A DNA stretch of 64,000 bases from JAGAJR01 sp048463395 (GCA_048463395.1 DBFWPL010000008.1:1-64000), one strand, 5' to 3'. Positions 43,101 through 51,549 are shown, numbered from the stretch's first letter. Translations and numbers: made by a program. The notes: generated by a model not told the origin, from the letters alone.

Positions 43101-43514
43101 CTCAATGTTCTTAACGTACTGAGTCCCTTTACCAAGGAAAACGTTGGCGTTGTTGGTTACATTGAAGTACTTGCTCTGGTTCTGAGTTGTGCCGTCAGTG
43201 TAAATCAGCTTGGCCTGATACTCTGTGTTTGTTACTGCCCACCATGCGTTGGTACGGTACTTGGGAGCGTACTCGTCGCTGATACCTCTGGTCATGAGGA
43301 CTGCGTTTTCGCCATCCCATGAAGTAGATATCGCATTGCATGCGATTTTTTCTACCTTCTCGAGGGTTACCTGTGGTGTCGGAGGTTCGGGGTCTTGTTT
43401 CTTTGGATCATCGGGGCCGTCAAATTCAGAGCAGCTTACCATTACACCTGAAACCATCATCGCGATTGCGAACATGAACATCACGCAGATGTTCTTAATC
43501 AATTCTCTTTTCAT
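40101..43514 (-). CDS. Large repeat-containing lipoprotein, Bacteroidota-like
   Basis: This 1137-residue protein has a lipobox ending VSC, followed by SEFDGPD and a Pro-rich linker. Two repeats of about 150 residues (NFGKGQVDH motif, then YTYTYKGV/YTYTYEGV and PVTFNYKGTYG/PVTFNYVGTYG) precede a C-terminal domain of about 160 residues. That domain is shared with the protein at 45474-47087. No Shine-Dalgarno site is seen; the leader is A-rich (AAAACAAAAAACAAT). These features look like Bacteroidota surface lipoproteins. A surface binding role is inferred; no enzymatic motif is visible. Confidence 0.8.
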   Translation of the reverse strand: MKRELIKNICVMFMFAIAMMVSGVMVSCSEFDGPDDPKKQDPEPPTPQVTLEKVEKIACNAISTSWDGENAVLMTRGISDEYAPKYRTNAWWAVTNTEYQAKLIYTDGTTQNQSKYFNVTNNANVFLGKGTQYVKNIETILAKPEENSTDLGSLGELTTYAFDGYTFGVVTSSTKSPESLTFDKITKNDLCTPQMINTYLKAEKTFVKDSAEYKLYDVEFHIQSQIESGDNNKREVVITKRFAESKSGNIPGGNDPEHVCYVLRNSGFDFVTEETSKSYATVYEVFSDGSEKKTEDIETIVYNWHKASEDYELIVSSFAYTEVEDIVYRMVADGTSRVSDENANIFLTGYQTTALTGAQTFSFRFEGHYEIPVYTDPDGKAHTMEYREYNPSSDHLREGKKTNDGAFEILPVTSPVTMEFNEKDYDLESTVTLKVPAGSIKDQLSGLKAINIRVDGDYIKYDLVRYFTQSPSTTTPMEVLHMAEQHAEELKTTEKRSYTATSTETDTISSTPFTDGRHTGDYVEFNKTYHYADFDVIVNNKIRKNIIYTEGGFTAYIYAGENSCNQNGYTFGTVDNGDDKHHVYNDEISYGLNIGAFEAANSVQQVRYTELIPEEKHLVDVKEVKVEGNKHFMYITFSDGSFDRDTVTVEKPVALIGKTLAELNRNDLDFGKGQVDHNQKASEKTSSMNGRVVTTPYEQTYPVSYNNHSHSITGQYEKYYYTYTYKGVTKGCDLTSPTLKVENTNFELGTAKEETVNNKVYKVTPVTFNYKGTYGSQTPTCKVTTSVRQYLRDVEIKKVLKSVEEIGTKGDNIHYIKITFDDNSFIKDTVTVEKPVTLTGGTVGDLYRDNVNFGKGQVDHSNTPAAGTKTTNGRVTSTAYTQEYPVAYNGHNHKVTGTYNKYTYTYTYEGVSKSCALTTPELKVENTSVDLGTTVNKTIDNKIYEVTPVTFNYVGTYGSKAPSAKVTGTVYKFVKNVEEPQPQYKTTYTFVAASRVLSKDAQTFHNCYLFKVSGEENGLQVVIPTLGVDWFCDASTISGELDKCASAVWNGTYFIPCEVLVDNSAKMFAYDGKNTSGDKYLLMSFNEAVIKGIKNYSSDINTSATPIMNGISSTDEDGTITVFLNKGSIFTYHSGKN

Positions 43515-43621
43515 ATTGTTTTTTGTTTTATTATTTTTAAATTTTAGAAAGGGGATATATATTGATAGGGATTCACAATCAGATGTTTAAGACTGAATAT
43601 CCTCCCATAATAACAACTAAA

Positions 43622-43667
43622 TTTATAAAGATGACATAATTACTTTTTGTCGAATTTTAGAATAGCA
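43622..43667 (-). promoter_or_regulatory. Upstream block shared with the paralogous lipoprotein gene
   Basis: It aligns without gaps to 47242-47287 (28 of 37 positions identical in the best part, ending AATAGCA on the plus strand). On the minus strand it contains a TCGACA-like -35 and a TTTATAA-like -10. It is probably the promoter of the 1137-residue lipoprotein gene. Confidence 0.45.
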
Positions 43668-43748
43668 TATTTGGGAGAATTAGACAAGAAAATTTTGATG
43701 GATTTTTTTGTGGTTTTAAGGAGGAAATCGAGCTTAACAGGTTGAAAA

Positions 43749-43774
43749 AAGGCTCTTTCTTGTGAAAGAGCCTT
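43749..43774 (-). terminator. Terminator of the porin-like gene
   Basis: AAGGCTCTTTC/GAAAGAGCCTT encloses a TTGT loop and is followed by Ts on the minus strand. Confidence 0.75.
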
Positions 43775-43799
43775 GATGATGCGAAATGCATTTATTTTT

Positions 43800-44414
43800 T
43801 TAGAAAACGTAACGCAGACCGCCGTAGACCTCGTGGGCGTGGATGGAAGCTTCGCCGATGTCGCCCATGTCATAGTAACGGTAACCTACGTCAACGTTAA
43901 AGCGGTTGGTAACCTGAGCGGACAAACCACCACCGACAGACCATGTGAAGTTAGATTCATCAAAAGAGTCCTTATTGGTGATAACGCCGTTTCTGCCGCG
44001 GTTGTTAAAGCTGTATTCCAAGTCGGTTATACCGATACCGGCGGAAACATACGGGGTAAACCATGTGTACGGAGACAAATCCCAATAAATGTTTGCCATA
44101 TAGGAAGAGGATTCAAACTGGGAGTTGATGGAACCTAATGTTGAACGTTTGGTGTCATCCGTTTCGTCACGCCAAACATATTCCGCTTCAATACGAAAAT
44201 ATCCCCAACGATAACCCAAAGCGGCAGACAATATCATGGCATTGTCGTCGATTTCAAGTTTTTCGTCCGAAAGGTCGCTTTCTTTATCGCCGACATTGTG
44301 GTTGATGATACCGCCGCGGCCGGCCAGATAAATACCGTCGCAACCGGCAAATGCAGGGGTTGAAAAAGCTGCGATAACAAAAGCGGAGGCAGCCATCAAA
44401 AGTTTTTTATTCAT
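43800..44414 (-). CDS. Outer-membrane beta-barrel protein
   Basis: This 204-residue protein has a signal peptide (MNKKLLMAASAFVIAAFSTP ending AFA) and alternating beta-strands. Its terminal strand ends YGGLRYVF, with the Phe typical of outer-membrane proteins. It fits the opacity-porin/OmpA-like 8-stranded barrel group common in Alphaproteobacteria. It has its own terminator. Unlike its two neighbours it looks native in style. Confidence 0.8.
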   Translation of the reverse strand: MNKKLLMAASAFVIAAFSTPAFAGCDGIYLAGRGGIINHNVGDKESDLSDEKLEIDDNAMILSAALGYRWGYFRIEAEYVWRDETDDTKRSTLGSINSQFESSSYMANIYWDLSPYTWFTPYVSAGIGITDLEYSFNNRGRNGVITNKDSFDESNFTWSVGGGLSAQVTNRFNVDVGYRYYDMGDIGEASIHAHEVYGGLRYVF

Positions 44415-44611
44415 AAGTTTGCTCCAAAGTTAGATGAAAATTGTTAAATTTTGTCTAAATTTATACACTAATGTTTTTAAAATGCAAGTGTTAATTCTTA
44501 TTTTTATTATTTTTGTTGTAATACGAATAGTTTAACATCACGTTAATGGGAAAAGAAGAGAGAAAAAGAGGCGGAAAATGATGAAAGCGAACGGATTGTT
44601 TAAAAAGGAAA

Positions 44612-44631
44612 ACGGCTCCTTGCGGAGCCGT
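44612..44631 (-). terminator. Terminator of the Bacteroidota-like barrel gene
   Basis: ACGGCTCC/GGAGCCGT encloses a four-base loop and is followed by TTTTCCTTTTT on the minus strand. Confidence 0.65.
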
Positions 44632-44684
44632 CTTTGAATTGTTAATAATACTCTGAGAACACCTAAGCAGTTCTCTTTGCTTTT

Positions 44685-45371
44685 TTATTTTCTGCCAATA
44701 CGGAATGTCAGTGTCATTTCGGCGTTGATTTTGTTCTGGCGAATGGTTTCACCGAACTTGACAACCTGGAAGTTGTCATAAGTAGCACGAACACCAACAG
44801 CTACGCCGTCAGATACTCGTACGTCAATGCCAGCAAGGGCACCAAACTTGAAAGAGTTGGACTTCACTGTGAAAGGTTTGTCGTAACCTTCACAGTTTTT
44901 TTCGCTCTTGAAACCGATATAACCAACGCGGGGACCAATATAAACGTTTACACGACGAGATTTGTTCAGGTCGAAGATGGCGTTCACAGCGGCTCCGGGT
45001 GCGGAGATTTCGATATTGTCAAAAGTGAGCTGTTCAAAGCTTCCTTCAATTTCGATGCGTCCGTAATTGTATTCGTAACCGGCAGTGATACCTCCGAGAG
45101 CTCCGTGTTCGGGTGAGTAACCACCTTTCACACTCATATAGAACCCAGTGAAGTTATACTGCTTGTTCTCTATGTACTTACCGTCTTTAATCTGACCTTT
45201 GTGGAAGCCCGGGTGGGACTTGTCACGGAAGTTCAGATATCCCTCCGGAGTGAGCACGAAGCCTTCCGGTATGCTATCGAGAGAGATAGCCTTGGGAGCA
45301 TCCTGAGCGGATACGGTTACTACACTGAGAAGAACGATCACGAGAGTTGCGAAAATATTAAGGGTTTTCAT
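44685..45371 (-). CDS. Secreted beta-barrel protein, Bacteroidota-like
   Basis: This 228-residue protein has a signal peptide (MKTLNIFATLVIVLLSVVTV ending SAQ). A conserved-looking segment (EGYLNFRDKSHPGFHKG) is followed by beta-strands (GGITAGYEYNYGRIEIEGSF, NVYIGPRVGYIGFKSEKNC) consistent with a small outer-membrane barrel. There is no Shine-Dalgarno site; the leader is AATTAAAAAAATA. It lies between the two related lipoproteins on the same strand. Shared origin is likely. Confidence 0.7.
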   Translation of the reverse strand: MKTLNIFATLVIVLLSVVTVSAQDAPKAISLDSIPEGFVLTPEGYLNFRDKSHPGFHKGQIKDGKYIENKQYNFTGFYMSVKGGYSPEHGALGGITAGYEYNYGRIEIEGSFEQLTFDNIEISAPGAAVNAIFDLNKSRRVNVYIGPRVGYIGFKSEKNCEGYDKPFTVKSNSFKFGALAGIDVRVSDGVAVGVRATYDNFQVVKFGETIRQNKINAEMTLTFRIGRK

Positions 45372-45424
45372 TATTTTTTTAATTAAAAGGGTTTATTAAA
45401 TTACAGTCTTTTATTTCTTTTGAA

Positions 45425-45463
45425 ATCATCATAGAGGGCACTGTGTGCTCCCCCTATGATGAT
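45425..45463 (-). other. Long hairpin downstream of the second lipoprotein gene
   Basis: The 14-base arms ATCATCATAGAGGG (45425-45438) and CCCCCTATGATGAT (45450-45463), with one mismatch, lie 11 bases past the stop of the lipoprotein gene. No strong T run follows. It is a terminator or mRNA-protecting hairpin. Confidence 0.5.
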
Positions 45464-45473
45464 CTTGAATGTA

Positions 45474-47087
45474 TTACTCACCCAGTTTGTAGGTGTGGAA
45501 GAGCTTGCCGTTGAGGTAGATGTTCATCACACCGTTCTCAATTCTAGCCTCTGCACCGTTAATAATCGGGGTTGCCGAAATATTAATGTCGGATGAGTAA
45601 TTTTTGATTCCCTTGATAACGGCTTCGTTGAAGCTCATGAGGATGTATTTGTCACCTGTGGTGTTTTGTCCGTCATAAGCAAACATCTTGGCTGCGTTAT
45701 CTACCAGTACCTCGCAAGGAATGAAATATGTTCCGTTCCAAACAGCTGAGTTAACCTTTGAGAGGTCATTCTTAATCTGGGTTTTAGGAGCGAAATAATC
45801 TACATTCAGAGCAGGGATGACAACCTGAATACCGTTCTTTTTGCCTTCTGCCTTGAAGATGTATCCGGTGTGGAACGATTTCTCGTCAGCACTGAGGATA
45901 CGGCTCATGCAAATGAATGTATAGGTTGTTTCGTACTCTGGGTCTTCTGGTTCGGGATCGGGGGTCGGTTCCGGAGTTGCCTCAAGTTCCTGGGTGCGAG
46001 TTGTGGTTGCAGAAGCGACTTTAACACCGTCAACATACATTTCGCATGTTGCTGTGTAGGTGCGGGTCTTTTCGTTGCCACTGGTCTGGGTAAAGCTCAC
46101 AAGCTTGAGGGAAGCATTCTTTGCCGATACTGTATACTCTTTGTCGTGGTTAACAACTTTAGAGATGATTACAGAAGCGTCGAAAGAGATGTTCTCAACA
46201 CCTTCGCAAGACCATGTGTAAGTCTTAGCTCCGGTATAAGCCTGAGTTGCAGCACCATTAACCTTTGCACCAAGAGCCTTCACGGTTTTTGTACCGGCGG
46301 CTTTGCCTTTGAGAGACGGGTTCATATTGAACTTGAATGTGTTCTTGCTGTTCTTGTCGGTGTTCACAGTGTGATTCTCGGCAAAATCATAATACAAGAA
46401 ACCATCTGCCATGGGGCGGATGTTATCAAGAATGTAAGAAACTTCGTCTTCGGGCTGGGGTTCAGGATCGGGAGTGGGGTCCGGAGTGGGGTCGGGTGTA
46501 GGTTCACCGTTGACGTCCACTTTCTCAACAAACTCAACTGAAGTTTCGGCAACCTTTACGTCTTCTACGGTGAGAGTGACGTTTGCACGGTACTTCCAAG
46601 TCAGAGAGTCGTTCGAAACCGAAAGAGTATCCACGGAAATTAGGTTGATCTTGGCGTCGTGGGCAGAGATCTGATAGTCTTCATTGTGATGGTTCACAGT
46701 GTGAGATAACAGAATGCTTGCAGATGCATTGATCTTCGTTTTGGCGAGGTCGAAGCTGTAAACTTCGTCTTCGTTGATGTAACCTAATTTCTTGGGAGCG
46801 TTCAATTCAATTCCACCTTTTGCATAGTAACGGATGGTGTCGACATCCTGAAGTGCAAGGCTCGGGTACATATCTACCGAGTGGTGGGTGGTCTCTCCGT
46901 TAGACTTGTTCTCGAGGTCGTAGTGCAGACGTCCGTCCTCTTCAGGGTGAACGTTGATTACGCGGTAGAAAACAGTCTCTGTGCTGGAAATTTTTGCGTC
47001 AGGACCGTCAAAGTCTGAGCAAGAAGTTACACACAAGGAAACGATCATCATTGCAACGAGAGTTGCGAGGTTTACTAAATTTTTCAT
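45474..47087 (-). CDS. Repeat lipoprotein paralogous to the 1137-residue protein
   Basis: From ATG 47087 the 537-residue product has the lipobox CVTSC, then SDFDGPD, the same opening as its larger paralogue. Two related domains (each with HTVNHHNEDYQISAHDA or SKVVNHDKEYTVSAKNA) follow. They are separated by the linker PTPDPTPDPTPDPEPQ, with a second EPTPDPEPEDPE linker before the shared C-terminal domain (SAVWNGTYFIPCEVLVDN, KGIKNYSSDIN). There is no Shine-Dalgarno site; the leader is A-rich. The longer frame from 47162 is not expected to be translated. Confidence 0.8.
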   Translation of the reverse strand: MKNLVNLATLVAMMIVSLCVTSCSDFDGPDAKISSTETVFYRVINVHPEEDGRLHYDLENKSNGETTHHSVDMYPSLALQDVDTIRYYAKGGIELNAPKKLGYINEDEVYSFDLAKTKINASASILLSHTVNHHNEDYQISAHDAKINLISVDTLSVSNDSLTWKYRANVTLTVEDVKVAETSVEFVEKVDVNGEPTPDPTPDPTPDPEPQPEDEVSYILDNIRPMADGFLYYDFAENHTVNTDKNSKNTFKFNMNPSLKGKAAGTKTVKALGAKVNGAATQAYTGAKTYTWSCEGVENISFDASVIISKVVNHDKEYTVSAKNASLKLVSFTQTSGNEKTRTYTATCEMYVDGVKVASATTTRTQELEATPEPTPDPEPEDPEYETTYTFICMSRILSADEKSFHTGYIFKAEGKKNGIQVVIPALNVDYFAPKTQIKNDLSKVNSAVWNGTYFIPCEVLVDNAAKMFAYDGQNTTGDKYILMSFNEAVIKGIKNYSSDINISATPIINGAEARIENGVMNIYLNGKLFHTYKLGE

Positions 47088-47241
47088 ATGGCTTTTATTT
47101 TTTTTATCGTTTATGAATGAATTTTGTTGTGGGGATACCACAGGATATATGATGATATTCAAAAGAATTGACGTAACTCAATCAGGAAAACCTTTTAATT
47201 CCTCGATATACGAAAACTCAATTTTGAATAATAAAACATTG

Positions 47242-47287
47242 ATATAGAAGATGACGTAATGATATTTTGTCAATTATGATAATAGCA
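47242..47287 (-). promoter_or_regulatory. Upstream block of the second lipoprotein gene
   Basis: The counterpart of 43622-43667. On the minus strand it reads TTGACAAAATATCATTACG and then a TATATC-like -10. The remainder of 47088-47502 has no gene; it holds a plus-strand promoter candidate ending in TATACT near 47427 for the next gene. Confidence 0.45.
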
Positions 47288-47502
47288 CAATTTAGGTTAA
47301 CAAACAATAAAAAAAGGCGGAATCTACGGTAATTTTTTTGATTTTCGGTAAGCCTTTTATTCTGCGGATTTCAAAGAATTATAGACAAAAATGCATCAAA
47401 AAGATGTTGAATTTTTTGATTTTTTGTGTATACTAATGTCGTTAAATCAACAAATATCACAATGTTACAATGCAAATTTTGAAAAAAGCAAAAACACCGA
47501 GA

Positions 47503-47787
47503 ATGAAAAAGACTCTGTTGTGGCTTTCTGTGGCTACTGTGGTGGGGACAGGGTATCATCTGAATGAGGCCAAATGGCGGAAGATTTTGGAAAAACAGCA
47601 GGAAGAATATGAAGCAAAAGCCGCTTATGATGCTGCCGTAATTGCGGATTTGGAAGCTAAAACAGCCGAATATTATCATCCTTCCGGTGTGAAATTAGCG
47701 GATTTGGAGGCTGTTGACAGCGAACCGTTTGTTAATCCCGATGAGGAGAGATTTTCTGTTTACCGGATGCCAAAGTTGACCCCCTAA
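47503..47787 (+). CDS. N-terminal part of a frameshifted membrane-anchored protein
   Basis: The frame from ATG 47503 begins with a membrane helix or signal (MKKTLLWLSVATVVGTGYHL). A charged coiled-coil-like stretch (ILEKQQEEYEAKAAYDAAVI) follows, ending YRMPKLTP at TAA after a run of five Cs (47780-47784). Removing one C, or a +1 slip at CCC-TAA, joins it to the next frame to give about 281 residues. No family is recognised. Confidence 0.5.
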   Translation: MKKTLLWLSVATVVGTGYHLNEAKWRKILEKQQEEYEAKAAYDAAVIADLEAKTAEYYHPSGVKLADLEAVDSEPFVNPDEERFSVYRMPKLTP

Positions 47788-47788
47788 A

Positions 47789-48349
47789 TTGATTGACACT
47801 GCAGACACGCTTGTGGATCGGGACGGGAAAAAGCTGATCTCTTTAACATTGAAAAGCATTTCACAGCAAAAGCATTGTTTGGAGCAACTTAATCCGAAAG
47901 ACAGTGTTGAGATTTTGGAAAACAACAGAGAATACCGCAAGCTGTTGTTGGCGGAGATGTTCAAGCTGACCAGAGGTCGTCATCGGAAAAATCTGAGCGT
48001 TATGCAAAAGCCGGATGCCGAACTGGCCAGAAATATTGAAGTACAATCTCGTTTCGTTCAGATAAAACTAAAATGCCGCATGTATCCTGACAAAGATTCC
48101 TTAAATGTTGACTATTATCCGATTTTGATGTCGGCAGCGGTGATGGCGGAGCGAAAAGTTTTTCAGAATAATCAGATTTTGGTCGACTCGCTTTCGTTAA
48201 AAAACAGAGAATTGCATTTTAAGAATTTTTTGAAAAGTAAGGAACGGAGAAAGCAAGCGTTGATTGATTCCGCAGAAGCTGCCACGAGAAAAATAAGAAC
48301 TCCAGTTGTCAAAAGTTACATTCACAACATAAAATCCCATTGTCAGTAA
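47789..48349 (+). CDS. C-terminal part of the frameshifted protein
   Basis: This frame continues directly in +1 from the preceding one (KLIDTADTLVDRDGKKLISL) and has no good ribosome binding site of its own. It is rich in Lys, Arg, Leu and Ser, helical, and without recognised motifs. Either a one-base change has broken the gene or it is read by frameshifting. It is listed separately because I cannot decide between these. Confidence 0.45.
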   Translation: MIDTADTLVDRDGKKLISLTLKSISQQKHCLEQLNPKDSVEILENNREYRKLLLAEMFKLTRGRHRKNLSVMQKPDAELARNIEVQSRFVQIKLKCRMYPDKDSLNVDYYPILMSAAVMAERKVFQNNQILVDSLSLKNRELHFKNFLKSKERRKQALIDSAEAATRKIRTPVVKSYIHNIKSHCQ

Positions 48350-48443
48350 GAAAGTCTTGCTAAAAGTGTTTTCTCCGGCGTTTTTTTGTGAGTATATTAA
48401 GGACTTAGAAATTTTTTGCTTGAAGAATCTTTTCAAGTGTTAT

Positions 48444-48482
48444 AGATTCGCAACCAGTTTGAGTGGTTGTCGCCGGGAATCT
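48444..48482 (+). other. Structured 5' leader of ppdK
   Basis: AGATTC (48444-48449) pairs with GAATCT (48477-48482), enclosing CAACCA/TGGTTG (48451-48456 and 48464-48469). It lies 50 bases upstream of the ppdK start, behind a TTGCTT (48416) promoter-like element. It could be an mRNA-stability structure; it does not match a riboswitch that I know. Confidence 0.35.
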
Positions 48483-48531
48483 GTGCGGTAACTTGTTTTT
48501 AACACTATTAGCTTAAGGAGCTGAATTAACC

Positions 48532-51234
48532 ATGAGTAAATGGGTTTATACATTTGGTAACGGCAAAGCCGAAGGTGATGCCAGCATGCGTAATCTGCTC
48601 GGCGGTAAAGGTGCCAACCTCGCAGAAATGAATGTGGTCGGTTTGCCTGTTCCTCCGGGATTTACGGTTACAACTGAAGTTTGTACATATTATTACGACA
48701 ACAACAAGACTTATCCTGCTGACTTGAAAGATCAGGTTAAGACGGCTGTTGCTCATGTTGAAGGTATTATGGGCAAAAAATTTGCCGATGCCAACAACCC
48801 ATTGCTTTTCTCAGTTCGTTCCGGTGCCCGCGTTTCCATGCCGGGTATGATGGATACCGTTTTGAACCTCGGTTTGAATGACGAAACAGTTAAGGCTTTG
48901 GCTAAAGCTTCCGGTTCTGAGCGTTTTGCTTACGACTCTTATCGTCGTTTCCTGCAAATGTTCTCTGACGTTGTTCTCGGTGCCGATTTGGATGAATATG
49001 AAGGTGCTTTGGAAGCAATGAAAAAAGCTAAAGGTTACAAATCTGATACAGATTTGACTGCTGAAGACCTCAAAGAATTGGTTAATGAATACAAAGAAAT
49101 CGGTAAGAAACTCGGCAAGGTTGTTCCTCAGGATCCTTGGGAACAGTTGTGGGCCGGTATCGGTGCCGTATTCGGTTCTTGGATGGCTGCTCGTGCCATT
49201 ACTTACCGTAAACTGAACAATATTCCGGGTGACTGGGGTACAGCCGTTAACGTACAGACTATGGTGTTCGGTAATGCCGGTGATGACTGTGCAACAGGCG
49301 TATGCTTCTCCCGCGACCCGGCTACCGGTGAAAATGTTTACTACGGTGAATATCTGGTTAATGCTCAAGGTGAAGACGTTGTGGCCGGTATTCGTACTCC
49401 GCAGCCTATGGCTTCTAAAGGCGACGGTACTTCTTTGGAAGAAAAATGGCCTCACCTCTACAAAGAATTGGTTGATGTTCGTAACAACCTTGAAGCTCAC
49501 TACAAAGATATGCAGGATATGGAATTCACAATTGAACACGGTAAATTGTGGATGTTGCAATGCCGTAACGGTAAACGTACAGCTGCTGCTGCCGTTCGTA
49601 TGGCTGTTGAAATGGTTGAAGAAGGTCTGTTGAACAAAGAAGAAGCCATTATGCGTGTCGGTGCTGACCAATTAGACCAATTGCTCCACCCAATGTTGGA
49701 CCCTAAAGCCAAGAAAAACGTTATTGCTACCGGTCTTCCTGCTTCTCCGGGGGCTGCTGTCGGTCGTGCCGTATTTAATGCCGAGGACGCTGAAGCTTGG
49801 GCTAACAGAGGCGAAAAAGTTATCCTTATCCGTAACGAAACTTCTCCGGAAGACATTGGCGGTATGCACGCTTCCCAAGGCGTTATTACAGCCCGCGGCG
49901 GTATGACTTCTCACGCAGCCGTTGTTGCCCGCGGTATGGGAACTCCTTGCGTATCCGGTTCTAACGATATTACTATCGATTATGCTAAGAAAACCATGGC
50001 AACAAAATCAGGCGTTGTTATTAAAGAAGGCGACTGGGTATCTCTTGACGGTGCAAAAGGTCAGATTATTGAAGGTGAAGTTCCTACCGTTAAGGCTGAC
50101 ACCAGCACAGGTAACTTCGGTAAATTGATGGGCTGGGTTGACGAAATCCGCACCATGAGCGTTCGTGCCAATGCCGAAACTCCTAAAGATGCTCAGACAG
50201 CTCGTGATTTCGGTGCCGAAGGTATCGGTTTGGCTCGTACGGAACACATGTTCTTTGATGCAGATCGTATTCCTGACATGCGTGCCATGATCTTGTCCGA
50301 AAACGAAGAAGGCCGCAGAAAAGCTTTGGCTCGTCTGCTTCCTTACCAGAAACAGGACTTCAAAGACTTGTTCACAATCATGAATGGTCTGCCGGTTACC
50401 GTTCGTTTGCTGGACCCTCCTTTGCACGAATTCTTGCCGCACACAGATGCTGAAATGCAGGAACTTGCTAACAAGATGGGTATGACTTTGGAACAAGTTA
50501 AGAATCGTGCAAACGCTTTGCATGAAGCTAACCCAATGCTCGGACACCGCGGCTGCCGTTTGGCCGTTACATATCCTGAAATTGCAGAAATGCAGACTCG
50601 TGCTATTCTTGAAGCAGCTATCGAATGTCAGGAAGCCGGTGTTAAAGTTATTCCGGAAATCGAAGTTCCTTTGACAGGTTCTAAGAAAGAGCTGGATATT
50701 GTTAAAGCCGTTATTGATGAAACAGCCGAGAAAGTATTCGCTGAAAAAGGCAAGAAGATTGACTACCTCGTCGGTACAATGATTGAATTGCCTCGTGCCG
50801 CTCTGATGGCTGAAGAAATTGCAAAATCTGCAAGCTTCTTTGGTTTCGGTACAAACGACCTGACTCAGACAACTCTGGGTATGAGCCGTGACGATACAGG
50901 TGCTATTCTTGACGAATACAGAGCTAAAGGTGTTTATGTTGCCGATCCGTTCGCATCTATTGATGTTGACGGTGTGGGCAAACTGGTTCGCCGTGCTGCT
51001 GTTGAAGGCCGTGCCGTAAATCCTGATTTGCACCTTGGTGTTTGCGGTGAACACGGTGGTGATCCGAAGTCTATTGAGTTCTTCAACAAAGTAGGTTTGG
51101 ATTATGTATCTTGCTCTCCATACCGTGTACCTGTTGCACGTTTGGCTGCTGCACAAGCTGCCGTTAAGCAAAAAGGCGAGAAGAAAGACGTTGATAACGC
51201 TTCTCATTCTGCTTGCTGCTGCAAGGCTTGCTAA
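48532..51234 (+). CDS. ppdK: Pyruvate, phosphate dikinase
   Basis: This 900-residue enzyme interconverts pyruvate, ATP and phosphate with phosphoenolpyruvate, AMP and diphosphate. The N-terminal ATP-grasp region is evident (GGKGANLAEMNVVGLPVPPG, FSVRSGARVSMPGMMDTVLN). The phosphohistidine motif is GGMTSHAAVVARGMGTPCVSG, and the PEP-binding barrel ends in FFGFGTNDLTQ. It suggests glycolysis/gluconeogenesis based on diphosphate in an anaerobe. The last 13 residues (DNASHSACCCKAC) are an unusual cysteine-rich tail. Codons are strongly biased, as in a highly expressed gene. Confidence 0.97.
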   Translation: MSKWVYTFGNGKAEGDASMRNLLGGKGANLAEMNVVGLPVPPGFTVTTEVCTYYYDNNKTYPADLKDQVKTAVAHVEGIMGKKFADANNPLLFSVRSGARVSMPGMMDTVLNLGLNDETVKALAKASGSERFAYDSYRRFLQMFSDVVLGADLDEYEGALEAMKKAKGYKSDTDLTAEDLKELVNEYKEIGKKLGKVVPQDPWEQLWAGIGAVFGSWMAARAITYRKLNNIPGDWGTAVNVQTMVFGNAGDDCATGVCFSRDPATGENVYYGEYLVNAQGEDVVAGIRTPQPMASKGDGTSLEEKWPHLYKELVDVRNNLEAHYKDMQDMEFTIEHGKLWMLQCRNGKRTAAAAVRMAVEMVEEGLLNKEEAIMRVGADQLDQLLHPMLDPKAKKNVIATGLPASPGAAVGRAVFNAEDAEAWANRGEKVILIRNETSPEDIGGMHASQGVITARGGMTSHAAVVARGMGTPCVSGSNDITIDYAKKTMATKSGVVIKEGDWVSLDGAKGQIIEGEVPTVKADTSTGNFGKLMGWVDEIRTMSVRANAETPKDAQTARDFGAEGIGLARTEHMFFDADRIPDMRAMILSENEEGRRKALARLLPYQKQDFKDLFTIMNGLPVTVRLLDPPLHEFLPHTDAEMQELANKMGMTLEQVKNRANALHEANPMLGHRGCRLAVTYPEIAEMQTRAILEAAIECQEAGVKVIPEIEVPLTGSKKELDIVKAVIDETAEKVFAEKGKKIDYLVGTMIELPRAALMAEEIAKSASFFGFGTNDLTQTTLGMSRDDTGAILDEYRAKGVYVADPFASIDVDGVGKLVRRAAVEGRAVNPDLHLGVCGEHGGDPKSIEFFNKVGLDYVSCSPYRVPVARLAAAQAAVKQKGEKKDVDNASHSACCCKAC

Positions 51235-51254
51235 TTAACAGCAAAAGTAAAAGA

Positions 51255-51280
51255 AAACGCCTGATGAAAGTCAGGCGTTT
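51255..51280 (+). terminator. ppdK terminator
   Basis: AAACGCCTGA/TCAGGCGTTT encloses a six-base loop, followed by Ts. Confidence 0.8.
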
Positions 51281-51549
51281 TTTTGTGTTTGAAGAATGTT
51301 CCAGCTTGGGATACGGTGTTTTTTGAGAGGTGTACCGTATGTTTAATTTGATTGACAAAAAAACAGGACAAAGATATAACTTGAGCACGTTTTACTAAAA
51401 TTATGTATGCCTTATGTGTTAGAAAATTAAAAGAATGACGGAGGGGCAAAAGTTTTGTTTATCCGTTTTGAAATTTGGAAATTCGGAGAGAAAATCTGTT
51501 AATTCGGAAATCTCAATGAAAGTGTTAAATTTTTTAATATTATTATCTT

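Noticed and set aside
48811..51207. Long minus-strand open frames (286 and 399 codons) opposite ppdK
   Set aside because: They are antisense artefacts of strong codon bias in ppdK; their compositions (Phe, Asn, Cys, His-rich) do not look like real proteins.
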